Shown here: in pieces, positions 52,693-63,349 of the stretch
Layout: every line of letters starts with the position of its first letter
How positions within the stretch are numbered: position 1 is the first letter of the stretch
Source of the DNA: Conchocele bisecta
Lineage: Eukaryota > Mollusca > Bivalvia > Lucinida > Thyasiridae
Length of the DNA stretch: 64,000 nt
Assembly (NCBI GenBank): GCA_029237695.1
Contig: CM055265.1
Coordinates: 216,024,506 to 216,088,505, forward strand
Direction: 5' to 3'
Made by a program: the position numbers and the translations under genes
The notes under the pieces: generated by a model
What the model saw: only the letters and a program-made list of their open reading frames with translations
The model's database searches: none
Told to the model about the DNA's origin: nothing

Positions 52693-54045
52693 CAGTGGAA
52701 CCCCTCTAAACCGAACACCCTGGGGACAGACTGAAAAGTTCGGTTTATAGGGGTTTTCGGTTTAGAGGGGTTGAAAGCATATGCACATTGAAAGCATATG
52801 TACACATCTTTTCAATAAATATGTCAAGTTTCATTTTTATTCTGAGAATTGATATGATGACTTTTTCATTGGAAACAAACAAACGAATAAAAACCAGTGT
52901 TTTTTTTATAAAACTACACTACAAGGTGACAGTTTAGTTGTGGACCAGCCACCAGTATAGTAAATTTATGGAGTATTTTCATATTTCTCCACCCGAAAAA
53001 GTTAAGTCCCAGTGAGACGATTCTAAAGCACTCCCAACTTGCCATTTGTATAGAGAAATAAGAAATGTACCCCCGAATTACGCACCTTAACGGGGGCTCG
53101 GCTACCCAGTTGTGTTTTATCATGTCGACATGTGTAATTCCCAATACACAGAGTGCAGATGACATGGGATAAAGACCCTTAAGTATTTTGTGCCACTGTG
53201 GAACTTTCTCGATCAGCTGGAACGCTCTTTTAAGACCAGAATGTGTTTTTTTTATTGACATTGCAAATAGTGCAGATTCGCAAGGGGTATAGCAAATAGT
53301 GCAGATTCGCAATGTAATCGGAGTCTACGGTCTACACTGGTCGCAAAGAGCATATGCCACATTTCGCGTGTGCTGTGTAGTTACCGCGAGCTGCTACGAT
53401 AGCCCACAGGCTACAGTCACGAGTTTACAGCCTCGTTAAGTAATTATCAGATTCTCAATTAATCGGTCGATTGGTTCACTAATAATGTGAAACAGCAGAC
53501 ATGTCTCGTATTTAGGTCGCATGTATATGTGTATTGAATAGATTCCTAACTTTGTAATGCTGCTTATGACGTTCAAAAAAACACGCCGCTTAGGCTTGTA
53601 CAGAGTTCAAGTTAACGTGTGTAATTTGATCAATTTTGTTATTTCTTCCACACAAATGTCAAGTTGGGAGTCCGTTAGAATCGTCTCATTCTCGTGGCTC
53701 CACATTTTGGGAACCAGAGCTGAACAATACTACCGGGAACCTGTCTATTGCAAACACGGTGTGATTTTGACACCCGCTTGAAACAACAACATTGAAATTG
53801 GACGCGGTGTATTTCTTGGATGACATCCTGACAGGTGACCGTGTTTCCGGTTTTCCGGGGTTATTTTAACGCTGAAATATGGTTTTGGGACTTGAAATGG
53901 CGTCCGGATTACGGAGTAGAGGGGTTCCGGAATAGAGTGGTAGAAACTAATGTGTTTATATAGCAGAATATTCGGGACGTGGTCGTATGTTCGGTATAGC
54001 GCGAATTCCGGTATAGAGGGGGTCCGGTTTGGAGGGGTTCCACTG
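52693..54045. mobile_element. 1353-bp pogo/Tigger-type element, TA-flanked
   Basis: The ends CAGTGGAACCCCTCTAAACC and GGTTTGGAGGGGTTCCACTG are inverted repeats flanked by TA (52691-52692 and 54046-54047), as in Tc1/mariner-pogo elements. The subterminal GGTTTAGAGGGG/GGTATAGAGGGG words are repeated. No transposase inside; the 132-aa minus-strand ORF (52914-53312) is unlike any I know. Likely non-autonomous. Confidence 0.88.
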
Positions 54046-54107
54046 TACATACAATTGATAACAGGATTAGAAAATAAGCTTTTGCACTTATGTGAATTCT
54101 TCTCCTG

Positions 54108-54257
54108 AAAAACTATTATTGGATTTACATGTATTGAGCATAGGCTGCATATGCAGCCTATGCTCAATAAATGTAAATCCATCTATTGAAATTTCCAGAC
54201 GATCCTAACGTTGCCCATACAAATATCTTAGTCGTATAAAGTTTAGTGAAACGGGCC
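54108..54257. mobile_element. MITE family 2, right half of a split copy
   Basis: ATTGAGCATAGGCTGCATAT core to AGTTTAGTGAAACGGGCCC. Confidence 0.87.
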
Positions 54258-54260
54258 CAG

Positions 54261-54437
54261 TAGCCTATTTCACCAACATTGCAAAGTATACTTTTCTAGT
54301 AAAGTATACTTTGAGGGAGAAATTTTCAATTTTAGGATAAATTTACTATTTTTTATTATACTGAATTTATTACATTATCACAGCCATTTTGGCTGTGATA
54401 ATGTAATAAATTCAGTATAATAAGTCTGCATACTTTT
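54261..54437. mobile_element. MITE family 1 copy running into the gap
   Basis: TAGCCTATTTCACCAACATT after CAG, complete central hairpin; the right half is lost in the N gap. Confidence 0.88.
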
Positions 54438-54937
54438 NNNNNNNNNNNNNNNNNNNNNNNNNNNNNNNNNNNNNNNNNNNNNNNNNNNNNNNNNNNNNNN
54501 NNNNNNNNNNNNNNNNNNNNNNNNNNNNNNNNNNNNNNNNNNNNNNNNNNNNNNNNNNNNNNNNNNNNNNNNNNNNNNNNNNNNNNNNNNNNNNNNNNNN
54601 NNNNNNNNNNNNNNNNNNNNNNNNNNNNNNNNNNNNNNNNNNNNNNNNNNNNNNNNNNNNNNNNNNNNNNNNNNNNNNNNNNNNNNNNNNNNNNNNNNNN
54701 NNNNNNNNNNNNNNNNNNNNNNNNNNNNNNNNNNNNNNNNNNNNNNNNNNNNNNNNNNNNNNNNNNNNNNNNNNNNNNNNNNNNNNNNNNNNNNNNNNNN
54801 NNNNNNNNNNNNNNNNNNNNNNNNNNNNNNNNNNNNNNNNNNNNNNNNNNNNNNNNNNNNNNNNNNNNNNNNNNNNNNNNNNNNNNNNNNNNNNNNNNNN
54901 NNNNNNNNNNNNNNNNNNNNNNNNNNNNNNNNNNNNN
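54438..54937. other. Assembly gap, 500 N
   Basis: Exactly 500 N inside repeat sequence; true length unknown. Missing SMCR8 exons could lie here. Confidence 0.98.
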
Positions 54938-55025
54938 CGGAATGGCGAACAATGATCAGACTGGTTGATTTGGATCTATGCAAGTCGCAAAAGTCATAAG
55001 CCCCATTTCTCTACTGTCTTCACGA
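54938..55025. mobile_element. MITE family 3 fragment
   Basis: CGGAATGGCGAACAATGATC and CATAAGCCCCATTTCTC match the right half of the family; the end is degraded. Confidence 0.65.
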
Positions 55026-55328
55026 AACCTGCTATATAAACGATGCAAAAAGAATATATTTTTGATAATATATTAAATTACCGATATAGCAAAATATAAG
55101 AATGAGCCTTCTTCTCATTCTATGAAATTTGGTCCGATATTGAATTTATTGCAATTTTTTTTTTCTAATTTCAGAAATAGTGGACAGATTTTCAAAATTT
55201 AACTTGGATCATTTCCAAGCTATTTAGCCAGGTTTCAGTGTCAATTTCAACAATTTTTTTACTCTTCTTTTTCGACAGGTTCTCCACCCCTTTTTCTCCC
55301 ATTTTAAATTCCCATAGAGAAATCATAT

Positions 55329-55767
55329 TTTTATACGCCCGTTTGAAAAAACGGGACGTATTATGTATTCATCTTGTACGGGTCTGGGGGGTGGGCACAG
55401 CTTGTCCACGCAATAACTAGAGTTCTACTTGACTTATCTCCCCTTGGCAGCCATTTTTAATTTTCGCACTCGGAATCCTTGTCCACGCAATAACTCGAGT
55501 TCTACTTCACCGATCGAAACCAAATTCAGTATACATGTTTATCATGGCAAGACAAAGAAGCCTATTGATTTTGAAAAATTTCCGATACTTCTCTTCCCTT
55601 GGCAGCCATTTTTAATTTTCGCACTCTGTATCCTTGTCCACGCAATAACTCAAGTTCTACTTCACCGATCGAAACCAAATTCGATATACATGTTTATCAT
55701 GGCAAGACAAAGAAGCCTATTGATTTTGACATGCCATGTGATTTTGTACCAAAGATCATGTGCAATT
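55329..55767. mobile_element. TATACGCCCG element, larger copy
   Basis: TTTTATACGCCCGTTTG, then three units of about 150 bases with CTTGTCCACGCAATAACT, CTACTTCACCGATCGAAACC and CATGGCAAGACAAAGAAGCC. Its right end is replaced by the next element. Confidence 0.75.
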
Positions 55768-56075
55768 TTTGTCGAGCCCGCTTGCGGAAAGCGAGACAGT
55801 GATCACAATGACGTCTGTGCGTCCGTGCGTCCGTGCGTCCGTGCGTCCGTGCGTCCGTTGTCACGTAAGGACGTCCGTCCGTACGTCCGTGCATCCGTCC
55901 GTCCGAAATCTGCATTAAAGTTTTTAAATACCTTATATCTCTGCAGTACTAAGTCACATTGACTTGAAACTTCATATGCTTATTAGTCATCATCCATATA
56001 TTCATGCTGTGTCTCACTCATGCTGCCCCTGTGCCCAAGTTCAAGGTCAAATGCCTCGGTGGGCTCGACATGCGG
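55768..56075. mobile_element. GTCGAGCCCG element, short copy
   Basis: TTGTCGAGCCCGCTTGCGGA to GGTGGGCTCGACATG, with a CGTGCGTCCGTG tract and a single ATCTGCATTAAAGTTTTT unit. Confidence 0.83.
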
Positions 56076-56274
56076 GCCGCGGTCATCTGGTTTATGAAAT
56101 ACATTTACAGAAACTGATATATTCTGTAACTGATGTTGAAAGGTAACAAAATTACGGAATTCTATTTTGCATTTGCTATGAAAATGTTATCTTTGAAAAT
56201 ACAGGTATCATCAATTATGTAAATATTTTTCAGGAGATATGGCACATGTTCTTAGGTACAGAATCACATGGTGG

Positions 56275-56590
56275 GTGGTGGTCGGACGAACATGACAGCG
56301 TAAATTAACGGTAGGGGTTCCTTCTTATAGGAATCACGATTTTCCTGCTTTGGCCCTCAGGTACGTTTTTATTTTTGGTTCTTTTGTTACCTGGGAGTTG
56401 AATTGGGTAATTGCCCATTATAAAAGTGGTAAGATTATTACTGATCCTATTGCTTTTGGGAGGGGGCCAAGTGATTCTGATGTGGCGTGGACCTGGGATC
56501 AGATCAGGTTTATTTTGATTTCAGGGCTGAATATATAGATTTTTCATTGTAAATATTCAGTTCTGATTTTGGGATTTCTTCATCAAAAAT
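56275..56590 (+). repeat. SINE-like repeat (GGGGGCCAAGTGATTCTG), copy
   Basis: GTACGTTTTTATTTTTGGTT, GGGCCAAGTGATTCTGATG, GGGCTGAATATATAGATTTT; very close to 36545-36840. Confidence 0.78.
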
Positions 56591-56640
56591 GGCAAGTTGG
56601 GACGATTCTAAAGCATTCCCAACTTGCCATTTTTGATGGA
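56578..56640. repeat. Small hairpin
   Basis: TTCATCAAAAATGGCAAGTT pairs with AACTTGCCATTTTTGATGGA. Related words occur at 53030-53070 inside the 1353-bp element. Confidence 0.75.
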
Positions 56641-56752
56641 GAAATAAGAAATTTACCTCAAAATTACGCACCTTAACTGGAGCTCTGATGTACTTCTTGC
56701 TTTCAGGACAACTGGTAATATTGGTGCATACATGCATGTATACAGTCGAACC

Positions 56753-57016
56753 CGTGCTAATGGCCACCTGTGAATAGGGACCACCTGTCCACAATGGCCA
56801 GTTAAAAACCCGCCTGTCCAATTTTGTTCTTTAAAACACCCCCAAACTACGACCAGCGGCCAGTGCTTTTTGTTCCCGTGATGCATTTTTGTGTGTGAGC
56901 AGCAGCCAAGTCATGTTTTGTAGGCCAAAAAATGACATCGCTTTTCCTTTCATCACAAACGTGGCCGCTATTATTTGAATTTCAAATTGCCGTATCCAAT
57001 TCGCCATGGATTGCAT
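56753..57016. mobile_element. Left end of a pogo/Tigger-type element (second family)
   Basis: After TA: CAGTCGAACCCGTGCTAATG, GGACCACCTGTCCACAATGG, and a subterminal part matching 52200-52429 in reverse. No right end was found downstream before the hAT-type element. Confidence 0.72.
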
Positions 57017-57410
57017 GTGTTTACTACTTACACAATACTTTCATGATAATTAAAGATACATGCCCACTCAGTAGGCATATAATGTTCTTTATAGGAATTA
57101 AATAAATGTATAATTGTGTCGCTATTCCACCAGTTCTAGAAATGACAAGTGCCTGCTATGCAGATATACTGAGTGGGCAGGTACATGTACCTTTAAATGT
57201 AAACACCTGTATGTGCTTTCTTTTACTTATCGCCGATATCATGTAATCTTAGCTAATTGTGCCAATTACGAAAAAGAGCCAATTAACGATCTTTCATATT
57301 CCAGCGCTTGCTAGTGAGTAAAATCGTTTAACATTGCTTTTGGTAATTATAAATTTACTTGCTTTGTATATTTATATTCGATATGAAATTAATAATTTCC
57401 ATTCATTTAA

Positions 57411-58415
57411 TAGAGGTGGGTATCGCCAGAAAAAACATATCGCGATACGTATCGTGATAGTCGGGACGTATCGCGATACGTATCACGATAGTATCGCAGA
57501 TTACTCTGATAACCAGTTACACTGCTTTTGTACTGTGCAGCCAAAGTTGTGTACCATATATAGTTGTTGTGTGGTGTTTAACACTGTTTATAATTAGTTG
57601 TATGCATGTTCTACTCGTTTTTCTTTAATACAAAATAGATCAATTAGTTATATTGCATAATTAATTGGCCTCCAGACGGTTTTCAAATAATAAAAAAAAT
57701 GCCCGTGGACAGAAAGAGGTGGGGCTGTGGTGAGGCGGTGGAGGGCGCTTGGGTAGGGAGGATTGAAAGTATAGTGTCTCAAAAAAAGATCGCTAAATAC
57801 ACAATACTCAATAATAATGATGCATCTCAATTTGATTGATAATAACATTGTGATTTGGAGTTGAATTTATTTTATTATTATTATTTTTATTGAATTGTTG
57901 AACATATATTCAAAATGAATCTACAAGGACCCACAAACACACAGAGGTATCATTAAACAACAATTATGCACTTTAATTGTACACCAAAAATGGCCAGTTC
58001 TACTGTAATGCTGCCTTTTTCGATGTGGAAGTGAAAAAAAATGGTCGCGAAAACCCATGACACGGCTCGTGTTCCGAACTTCCGGTTTGATATGAGGTCA
58101 ATAAAAAAAATGCCATCAACTGCGCACAAGCCAAACGGTTCAATAATAAAGTGTTTGTTGTGCACATTAATGATTGTTAAAGAAACTGTCGATGTCCTTG
58201 GATGTCGAATCCAGACGTTCCTATAAAAATCACTTTAAATATTAATTAATTTACCACTTTCTAGCACCAAAAACACGATCATTGAAAATGTGTTACTAAT
58301 TACAATGCAGCTATCGTCAACTATTGATAGTTGGCAGTGTATCGCGATACATGTATCGTGAAGATATGTACCTCGATATATCGATGCATCTTGCAATACT
58401 ATCGGTCCACCTCTA
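57411..58415. mobile_element. 1005-bp hAT-type element, 8-bp target duplication
   Basis: The ends TAGAGGTGGGTATCG and CGGTCCACCTCTA are short inverted repeats, flanked by TCATTTAA at 57403-57410 and 58416-58423. An 8-bp duplication and TAGAGGTGG ends are typical of hAT elements. Both subterminal regions carry TATCGCGATA/GTATCGTGATA words. No transposase ORF, so non-autonomous. Confidence 0.92.
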
Positions 58416-58440
58416 TCATTTAATGACTATAAATCGTGAT

Positions 58441-59020
58441 AACAAACTCTGACTGTGAGAATATCAAAGCTGAAATTTCTAACATTGGATAGAGTGAAAG
58501 TGCTGAAACTGGCTGACACGGGGAAAAGTAGCCATTTGATTGCCACAGAAATGGCAGTGAGAAAAACTCTAATCCAGGGAATAATGAAAAAGAAGCATGA
58601 AATAATGGAGGAGTTTGATGCAAACGCAAATTTGGAATTGAAACGCCCATTTGAACGATGCCACAGGAAGACATTTAAATGTGTCCGGCTCCTTATTGAA
58701 GGAAAAGGCACTCTCGTTTGCGAAGGACCTTGGCGAGGACAGTTTGAATGGGTGTGCTGGAGAGCTTCTTAAAACGGAACAATATCGTGTTTAATGTCAG
58801 GTGAACGCGGCATCAACCACACCATCATTGACGACTGGAAGGAGAAGATACTGTTGGCATACTAAGGATACGATCAGGCCGATATTCATCATGGACGAGA
58901 CCAGGCTCTTTTTCTGGGACACCATGAAGTAGACATTCTTCAAGAAAGTGGAGGATTGCGCTGGAGCGAAAACGGTCGAAGGATCGGATCACCAAAGCAC
59001 TGTGCGCTAGCATGACAGGT
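58441..59020 (+). pseudogene. Tigger-like (pogo) transposase pseudogene, N-terminal part
   Basis: 58455-58772 reads LDRVKVLKLADTGKSSHLIA, KTLIQGIMKKKHEIMEEF and DANANLELKRPFERCH: the CENP-B-type helix-turn-helix region of pogo/Tigger transposases. After frameshifts GERGINHTIIDDWKEKI and a degraded IMDETRLFF (first catalytic Asp region) follow. Multiple stops; dead. The C-terminal part is at 60262-60845. Confidence 0.88.
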
Positions 59021-60261
59021 TAGTAAAGTTGTCGGGTGTGAACTGTGGAATGGTAACCAGCTTGGCCACTATTTTTAGCGTAGAAGATCGTGTATAAACA
59101 CTGTCCCGACTGAACGTGTTTATACACGATCTATCTTGTTCGCTAAAAACCGGACTGTGATATATGCTGGCTGACCAGCTATCCACACCCATTTTCTCAA
59201 TAAACTCTGACTACGTCACAACACGTCACATACAAGGGCAGATTAACCCTTACAATGATGGTTAGATTTTGTCGTCTGCTGCTTATTTTCTGTTCTCCAC
59301 TTTTTTCATCACAAACATACTTTGACATCACTTTATAATCATGATAATTAGTTCCCTGTATATTGGACATTGATTTGTAAGAGGTGTGGTGTGTAATGGA
59401 TGCTTAATTCACGTGTGACTTATCATGTGCATGTGAGTTTATAACATGTTTACAGTGTTTGTGATGTTGGTGACGAGTGCATACCCATATCAGTCTGCGT
59501 ATCTGCACAGTGTGATCATGTTATACACTGTTCGCTATCCACTTAACTTGTCATTCTATTTTCTGTGTTGGCAATAAGTACAAAACTCATTCCACTGGAA
59601 ACGAGCCAGCTGGTGTAATTGATTGCACATACCAGGTGGCAATGTGATCCACCAGGATGGGTATATGGTACACCCGTTACAAAAAACAAAGTGTTTATTA
59701 TTCTCAAAAATATGAAAATTACTTGCAAAAAGTGCAGATCCTGATGAGACGGCTCGTCACGAGCCGGCTCATCTGGATCTACACTGTTTGCCAATACAAC
59801 AATTAAAAATTGAATCGCCATTAAAACACATTCGGTGCTTGTGTCTTTTGTTGGACCTATCCGTTGGAGCCCGTCTAAAAAAGGAATTATAGACTAATTA
59901 AAATTTTCTCCAGAGGGGCGCCAATGGGCAGGGCCCACTAAAGACACCATCACCGTACATTCGGTATCAATCAAATGAAGACGATTCTCATGAGCTGTCA
60001 AAAAATTAGACAACATTTAATTCAGCATAGTATGGGTTAACCCTTACAATGCTGACTTAAAATTTGTTGTCTGCTGTTTATTTTCTATTGTCCATTTTTT
60101 TCATGAAAACCATATTTTCACATTGCTTTAGAATCATTTTCAATGGAAATGATTCTAAAGTGTTGTCAAAATCAAAATCAATAGCAGACGACAATTTACG
60201 TTTCCCGCGTTCTAAGGGTTAAAACACTGTTTAATCAATATGTCAATTGTCTCAGTTGCAG
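59020..60261. repeat. Insertions splitting the Tigger-like pseudogene
   Basis: Contains a hairpin (59022-59195, GATCGTGTATAAACACTGTC and partner), half a family 4 MITE (59244-59345), a family 6 hairpin (59720-59800, GACGGCTCGTCACGAGCCG) and a full family 4 MITE (60039-60225, AACCCTTACAATGCTGAC to CTAAGGGTTAA). The rest is unassigned. Confidence 0.75.
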
Positions 60262-60845
60262 CAGAGAAGGTTACTCCTTTGTTTGCGGCAAATCGAAGAA
60301 ACGCAGGTGCTTGAGTCGTGTTGATCGTCTGCCAGTCTTGTATCGGGCCAACAAGAAGGCATGGATGACTGACACATTGTCTGTTGAGTGGCGACAGTGG
60401 TTTGAGGCAGATGATGGGTACGACGGTGTTATTGTTCGTTGACAACACCCCATCACGCGTGTCCACCCAACTGAAGATCGTGACTGTGAAATTTTTACCA
60501 GCCAACACCATCGCCCTGTGTCAACCCATGGACCAGGGGATTATTCAGATGCTGAAGCTGAAGTACCGGAGGCGATAACTCCAACAAAGAATGGCTGCGA
60601 GCTATTAAAGGAGATCAGTGTGCTTGATACTGTGTACTGGATCGCGAGTTTGTGGAAGGAGGTTCAATCCTCTACTGTGATCAAGTGTTTTGATAAGTGT
60701 GACTTAGTCGAGTCTGTGTCATCTATGTCGATCGCGTCTGAGCCCGAGAGTTCGAGCAGTCCTGCTCCAGCAGACGACAAGGCCGACAACTACCCTATCG
60801 CGTCCCGGCAGCTCTTTGACTGCGAGGTTGAGGAGCTCCTGTAGC
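60262..60845 (+). pseudogene. Tigger-like transposase pseudogene, C-terminal part
   Basis: RLPVLYRANKKAWMTDTLSV, then VLLFVDNTPSRV (second catalytic Asp), TVKFLPANTIALCQPMDQGI, IQMLKLKYRRR and ISVLDTVYWIASLWKEV in two or three frames, ending VEELL. This is the DDE half of a pogo/Tigger transposase. A truncated family 1 MITE starts at its last codon, supplying the stop. Confidence 0.88.
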
Positions 60846-60885
60846 CTATTTCACCTAAGCATACTTTTCTTGCTAAGGGCTTTTC
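60842..60885. mobile_element. MITE family 1, truncated end
   Basis: TAGCCTATTTCACC after CTG, then CATACTTTTCTTGCTAAGG; only the first 40 or so bases remain. Confidence 0.65.
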
Positions 60886-60894
60886 CAGAATTAA

Positions 60895-61170
60895 TGGTAT
60901 GGGGGGGGGGTTGGAAGGCAGTTTTTTTTTTTACCCACCACCCATACAAAAAGATTATTTTCATACCCCACCACCCATGCTTTTGAATTATTGCTTCACC
61001 CCACCACCCACACAATTATTGAATTATTTTCGTTTGCCCCAACCCCCATAATTATTAATTTTCCCTTGCCACACCACCCATATGTATTAATTATTGTATT
61101 GCCCCCACAACCCATACAATTTAATTATTTCTTTGACCCCCAACCCCCATAATTATTTATTATCAAAATT
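60895..61170 (+). repeat. Degenerate 50-bp minisatellite
   Basis: About five units of CCCCACCACCCATACAATTA plus TTGAATTATTTTC, with a G10 tract at the left. Confidence 0.85.
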
Positions 61171-61424
61171 ATTTTAAATACATGTATATTGCCAATATAT
61201 CGGTAAATGGAAAGTGCGAGGTAATTAGAAATCGCATCGGTCCCATTATTATTCGTTGATTATATGCTTCGACCAACTCTAAATAATACGCAATAGCGAC
61301 CACAGGTGGAAGACTCGGACCTATGACACCAAAAAAATGCCTATTAAAAAAAAAATCCCATTACCCCATTATATATATATATTTCTCAACAACAAAACAT
61401 GAGAATCGTCTCGCGTTTTCGCGA

Positions 61425-62115
61425 TCTCTCCTTCCGCTTGTGAAAATAAGTTTGGCTCCAACCCGATTTTTCTGTCTGTAACTTAGGGCGACTATCTCGG
61501 CGTTACAGACATAAAATTCGGGTTTATTTTGCTCATACATGTATCGAAAGCATGCGTGTTGAAATTGCGCATGCGTGTGTGTAGACCGTACTTACAACAG
61601 TCATGCGAGATCGCGAATCAAAAACGCGCGATAGCGCGGCGAGGTTGCGAAATAGCGAGATTGATAGAATATCGCGTTTTCGTCTCGAAATCTCGCGATC
61701 ACGCTTCGCGTTTTCGCGATCTCAACCTATGCGAGAAATCACAAATAAGCGAGGTTGTCACGTTTCCTTAACAGGACACCTACACGTTGTATTACGGGAC
61801 GATTCTCGTGTGCTGCCAAAACATGTTTTTATTAAGGAATAGAGCAAATGTGGACAAACTTCAATATTTCTTGACAACTAAAACATAATTTGACAAAACA
61901 TGATAATCGTCTTAGGAGACGATTCTAATGTACTGTCCATACATGTTTATTGAAAAAAAACATATATGATACATGTTATTGGTTACTGCATCGTATCGTC
62001 GACCTATACACGCAAGATCGCGAAAACGCGAGACCAAATCGCGAGACGGCGAAATCGCGAGGCGAAAACGTGATATTCTATTGTATTCAATATCGCGTGG
62101 ATTCATAAATAATAC
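61425..62115. repeat. CGCGA-rich repeat in two opposite parts
   Basis: GCGAGATCGCGAATCAAAAA and TCTCGCGATCACGCTTCGCG (61600-61760) and the inverted counterpart ACGCGAGACCAAATCGCGAG (62010-62110). Between and after lie family 4-like stubs (GAGACGATTCTAATGTACTG). The CpG-dense words stand out against AT-rich DNA. Confidence 0.75.
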
Positions 62116-62339
62116 TCCCGTCCCCCGCGACATATCATTTTCGGTCTGGGTGCACACCTGATGGTGTTTACAATCATCTGTCGGTAATCCAGTTTCACGT
62201 GCAAAGTGTGACTGAAGAATTCGGCAAGGAACAAACATATCTAAACCACGCTATGTAGTCGCTCACGTCATCGCTCACGTCAATAAATTGATATTTACGC
62301 ATTAGCTCGACATAGTGCATTTTCACGTGTTTGTCTCTT

Positions 62340-62620
62340 GATAAAGCGAGTTTGGCAGCACATGAGAATCGTCTCCAAAGACGATTTTCCTATTTTGTCC
62401 AAATATGGTTTTGTAAAAAAAAAATACCAATGTATTCATGTTTTCTTGATTTCTTAATAAAATAGTTTTGGAAACACATGAAAATCGTCTCCTTGGACGA
62501 TTCTAATGAATTGTAAAAAAAAAGCATATTGATACGTTTTGTCACATTTGATTGATTTCTCAATAATAACACATGCTTTGACAGCACATGAGAATAGTCT
62601 CCTAAGACAACATCATTTAT
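62340..62620. repeat. Tandem remnants of the GAGACGATTCTAATG repeat
   Basis: Three degenerate units with ACATGAGAATCGTCTCC, GACGATTTTCCTATTTTGTC and TTGATTTCTCAATAATAAC, about 110 bases each. Overlapping ORF 62390-62821 is not convincing. Confidence 0.65.
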
Positions 62621-62639
62621 ATTTTGTACGAATAGCAAT

Positions 62640-62705
62640 ATTGTCGAGCCCGCTTGCGGAAAGCGATACAGAGTGATCACAATGACGTCCGGGTGTCCGT
62701 GCGTA
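62640..62705. mobile_element. GTCGAGCCCG element, left end only
   Basis: ATTGTCGAGCCCGCTTGCGG and GATCACAATGACGTCCGGGT; truncated after GTGCGTATTTT. Confidence 0.8.
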
Positions 62706-63006
62706 TTTTTAATTGTTGACAGTATTATCACCGAAAACCGGCGATGTGACATGGAATGAACTGTCGAACCTAGCCCATGGTCATTGGGGAAACTGTTAGA
62801 CCGGGCAAACGTTCGATACATTCAGAAATATAATTCGTGTTTCTCGAGTCGGGTGGAGAGGAAATACGATCGATTACACACCGTCAAAATCTAGTTGGAA
62901 CGTAAATGTCAATTGTCACGTACACCATTTCAGTTTACCGCCGTTACATCAGCGTTATTCTAAGTATGTATGGTCGCTCGTTAGGGGCATTTTTTCCTTC
63001 TTTTAT

Positions 63007-63345
63007 AAGGGATGGGTTGTGGCCTAGGGGTAGAACATCTGACTTCCAATCTGGAGGTTGTGGGTTCAAACATGCCTTATGCATCAAAAATATACTTTCA
63101 TAGTATATTCATAGTACATTTGTATTTCCATCTCACTGGTCTGTCCAGGGCCGTAGCGGCCACCACGGCAGCACACTGCGCTGCCGTGGCATTATTTTGG
63201 CCTGTTTTTGTTTTTGTTTGTATGTAGGAAATGCTATTTTGATGGTCTAAGTGGAATTTTTCCCTTTAAAAAGGCTGCCGTGGCATCATCTCTATATGAC
63301 ATCAGCTGTTGCTGGGACGTTAAACCCATTCACTTTCACTTTTTT
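63007..63345 (+). repeat. tRNA-derived SINE with an internal insertion
   Basis: Head GATGGGTTGTGGCCTAGGGG, B-box-like GGTTGTGGGTTCAAACATGC, body TTTCCATCTCACTGGTCTGT and tail CAGCTGTTGCTGGGACGTTA. The 63145-63275 part (GCCGTAGCGGCCACCACGGC...AAGGCTGCCGTGGCATC) has inverted GCCGTGGC words and looks inserted. Confidence 0.8.
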
Positions 63346-63349
63346 CCTT

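Noticed and set aside
52914..53312. 132-aa minus-strand ORF inside the pogo-type element
   Set aside because: No similarity to a transposase and no repeat-independent evidence; likely chance.
54356..54983. ORFs of about 200 residues on the minus strand
   Set aside because: They cross the second N gap.
62390..62821. 143-aa minus-strand ORF
   Set aside because: Runs across tandem repeat remnants and the end of a GTCGAGCCCG element; no recognised motif.
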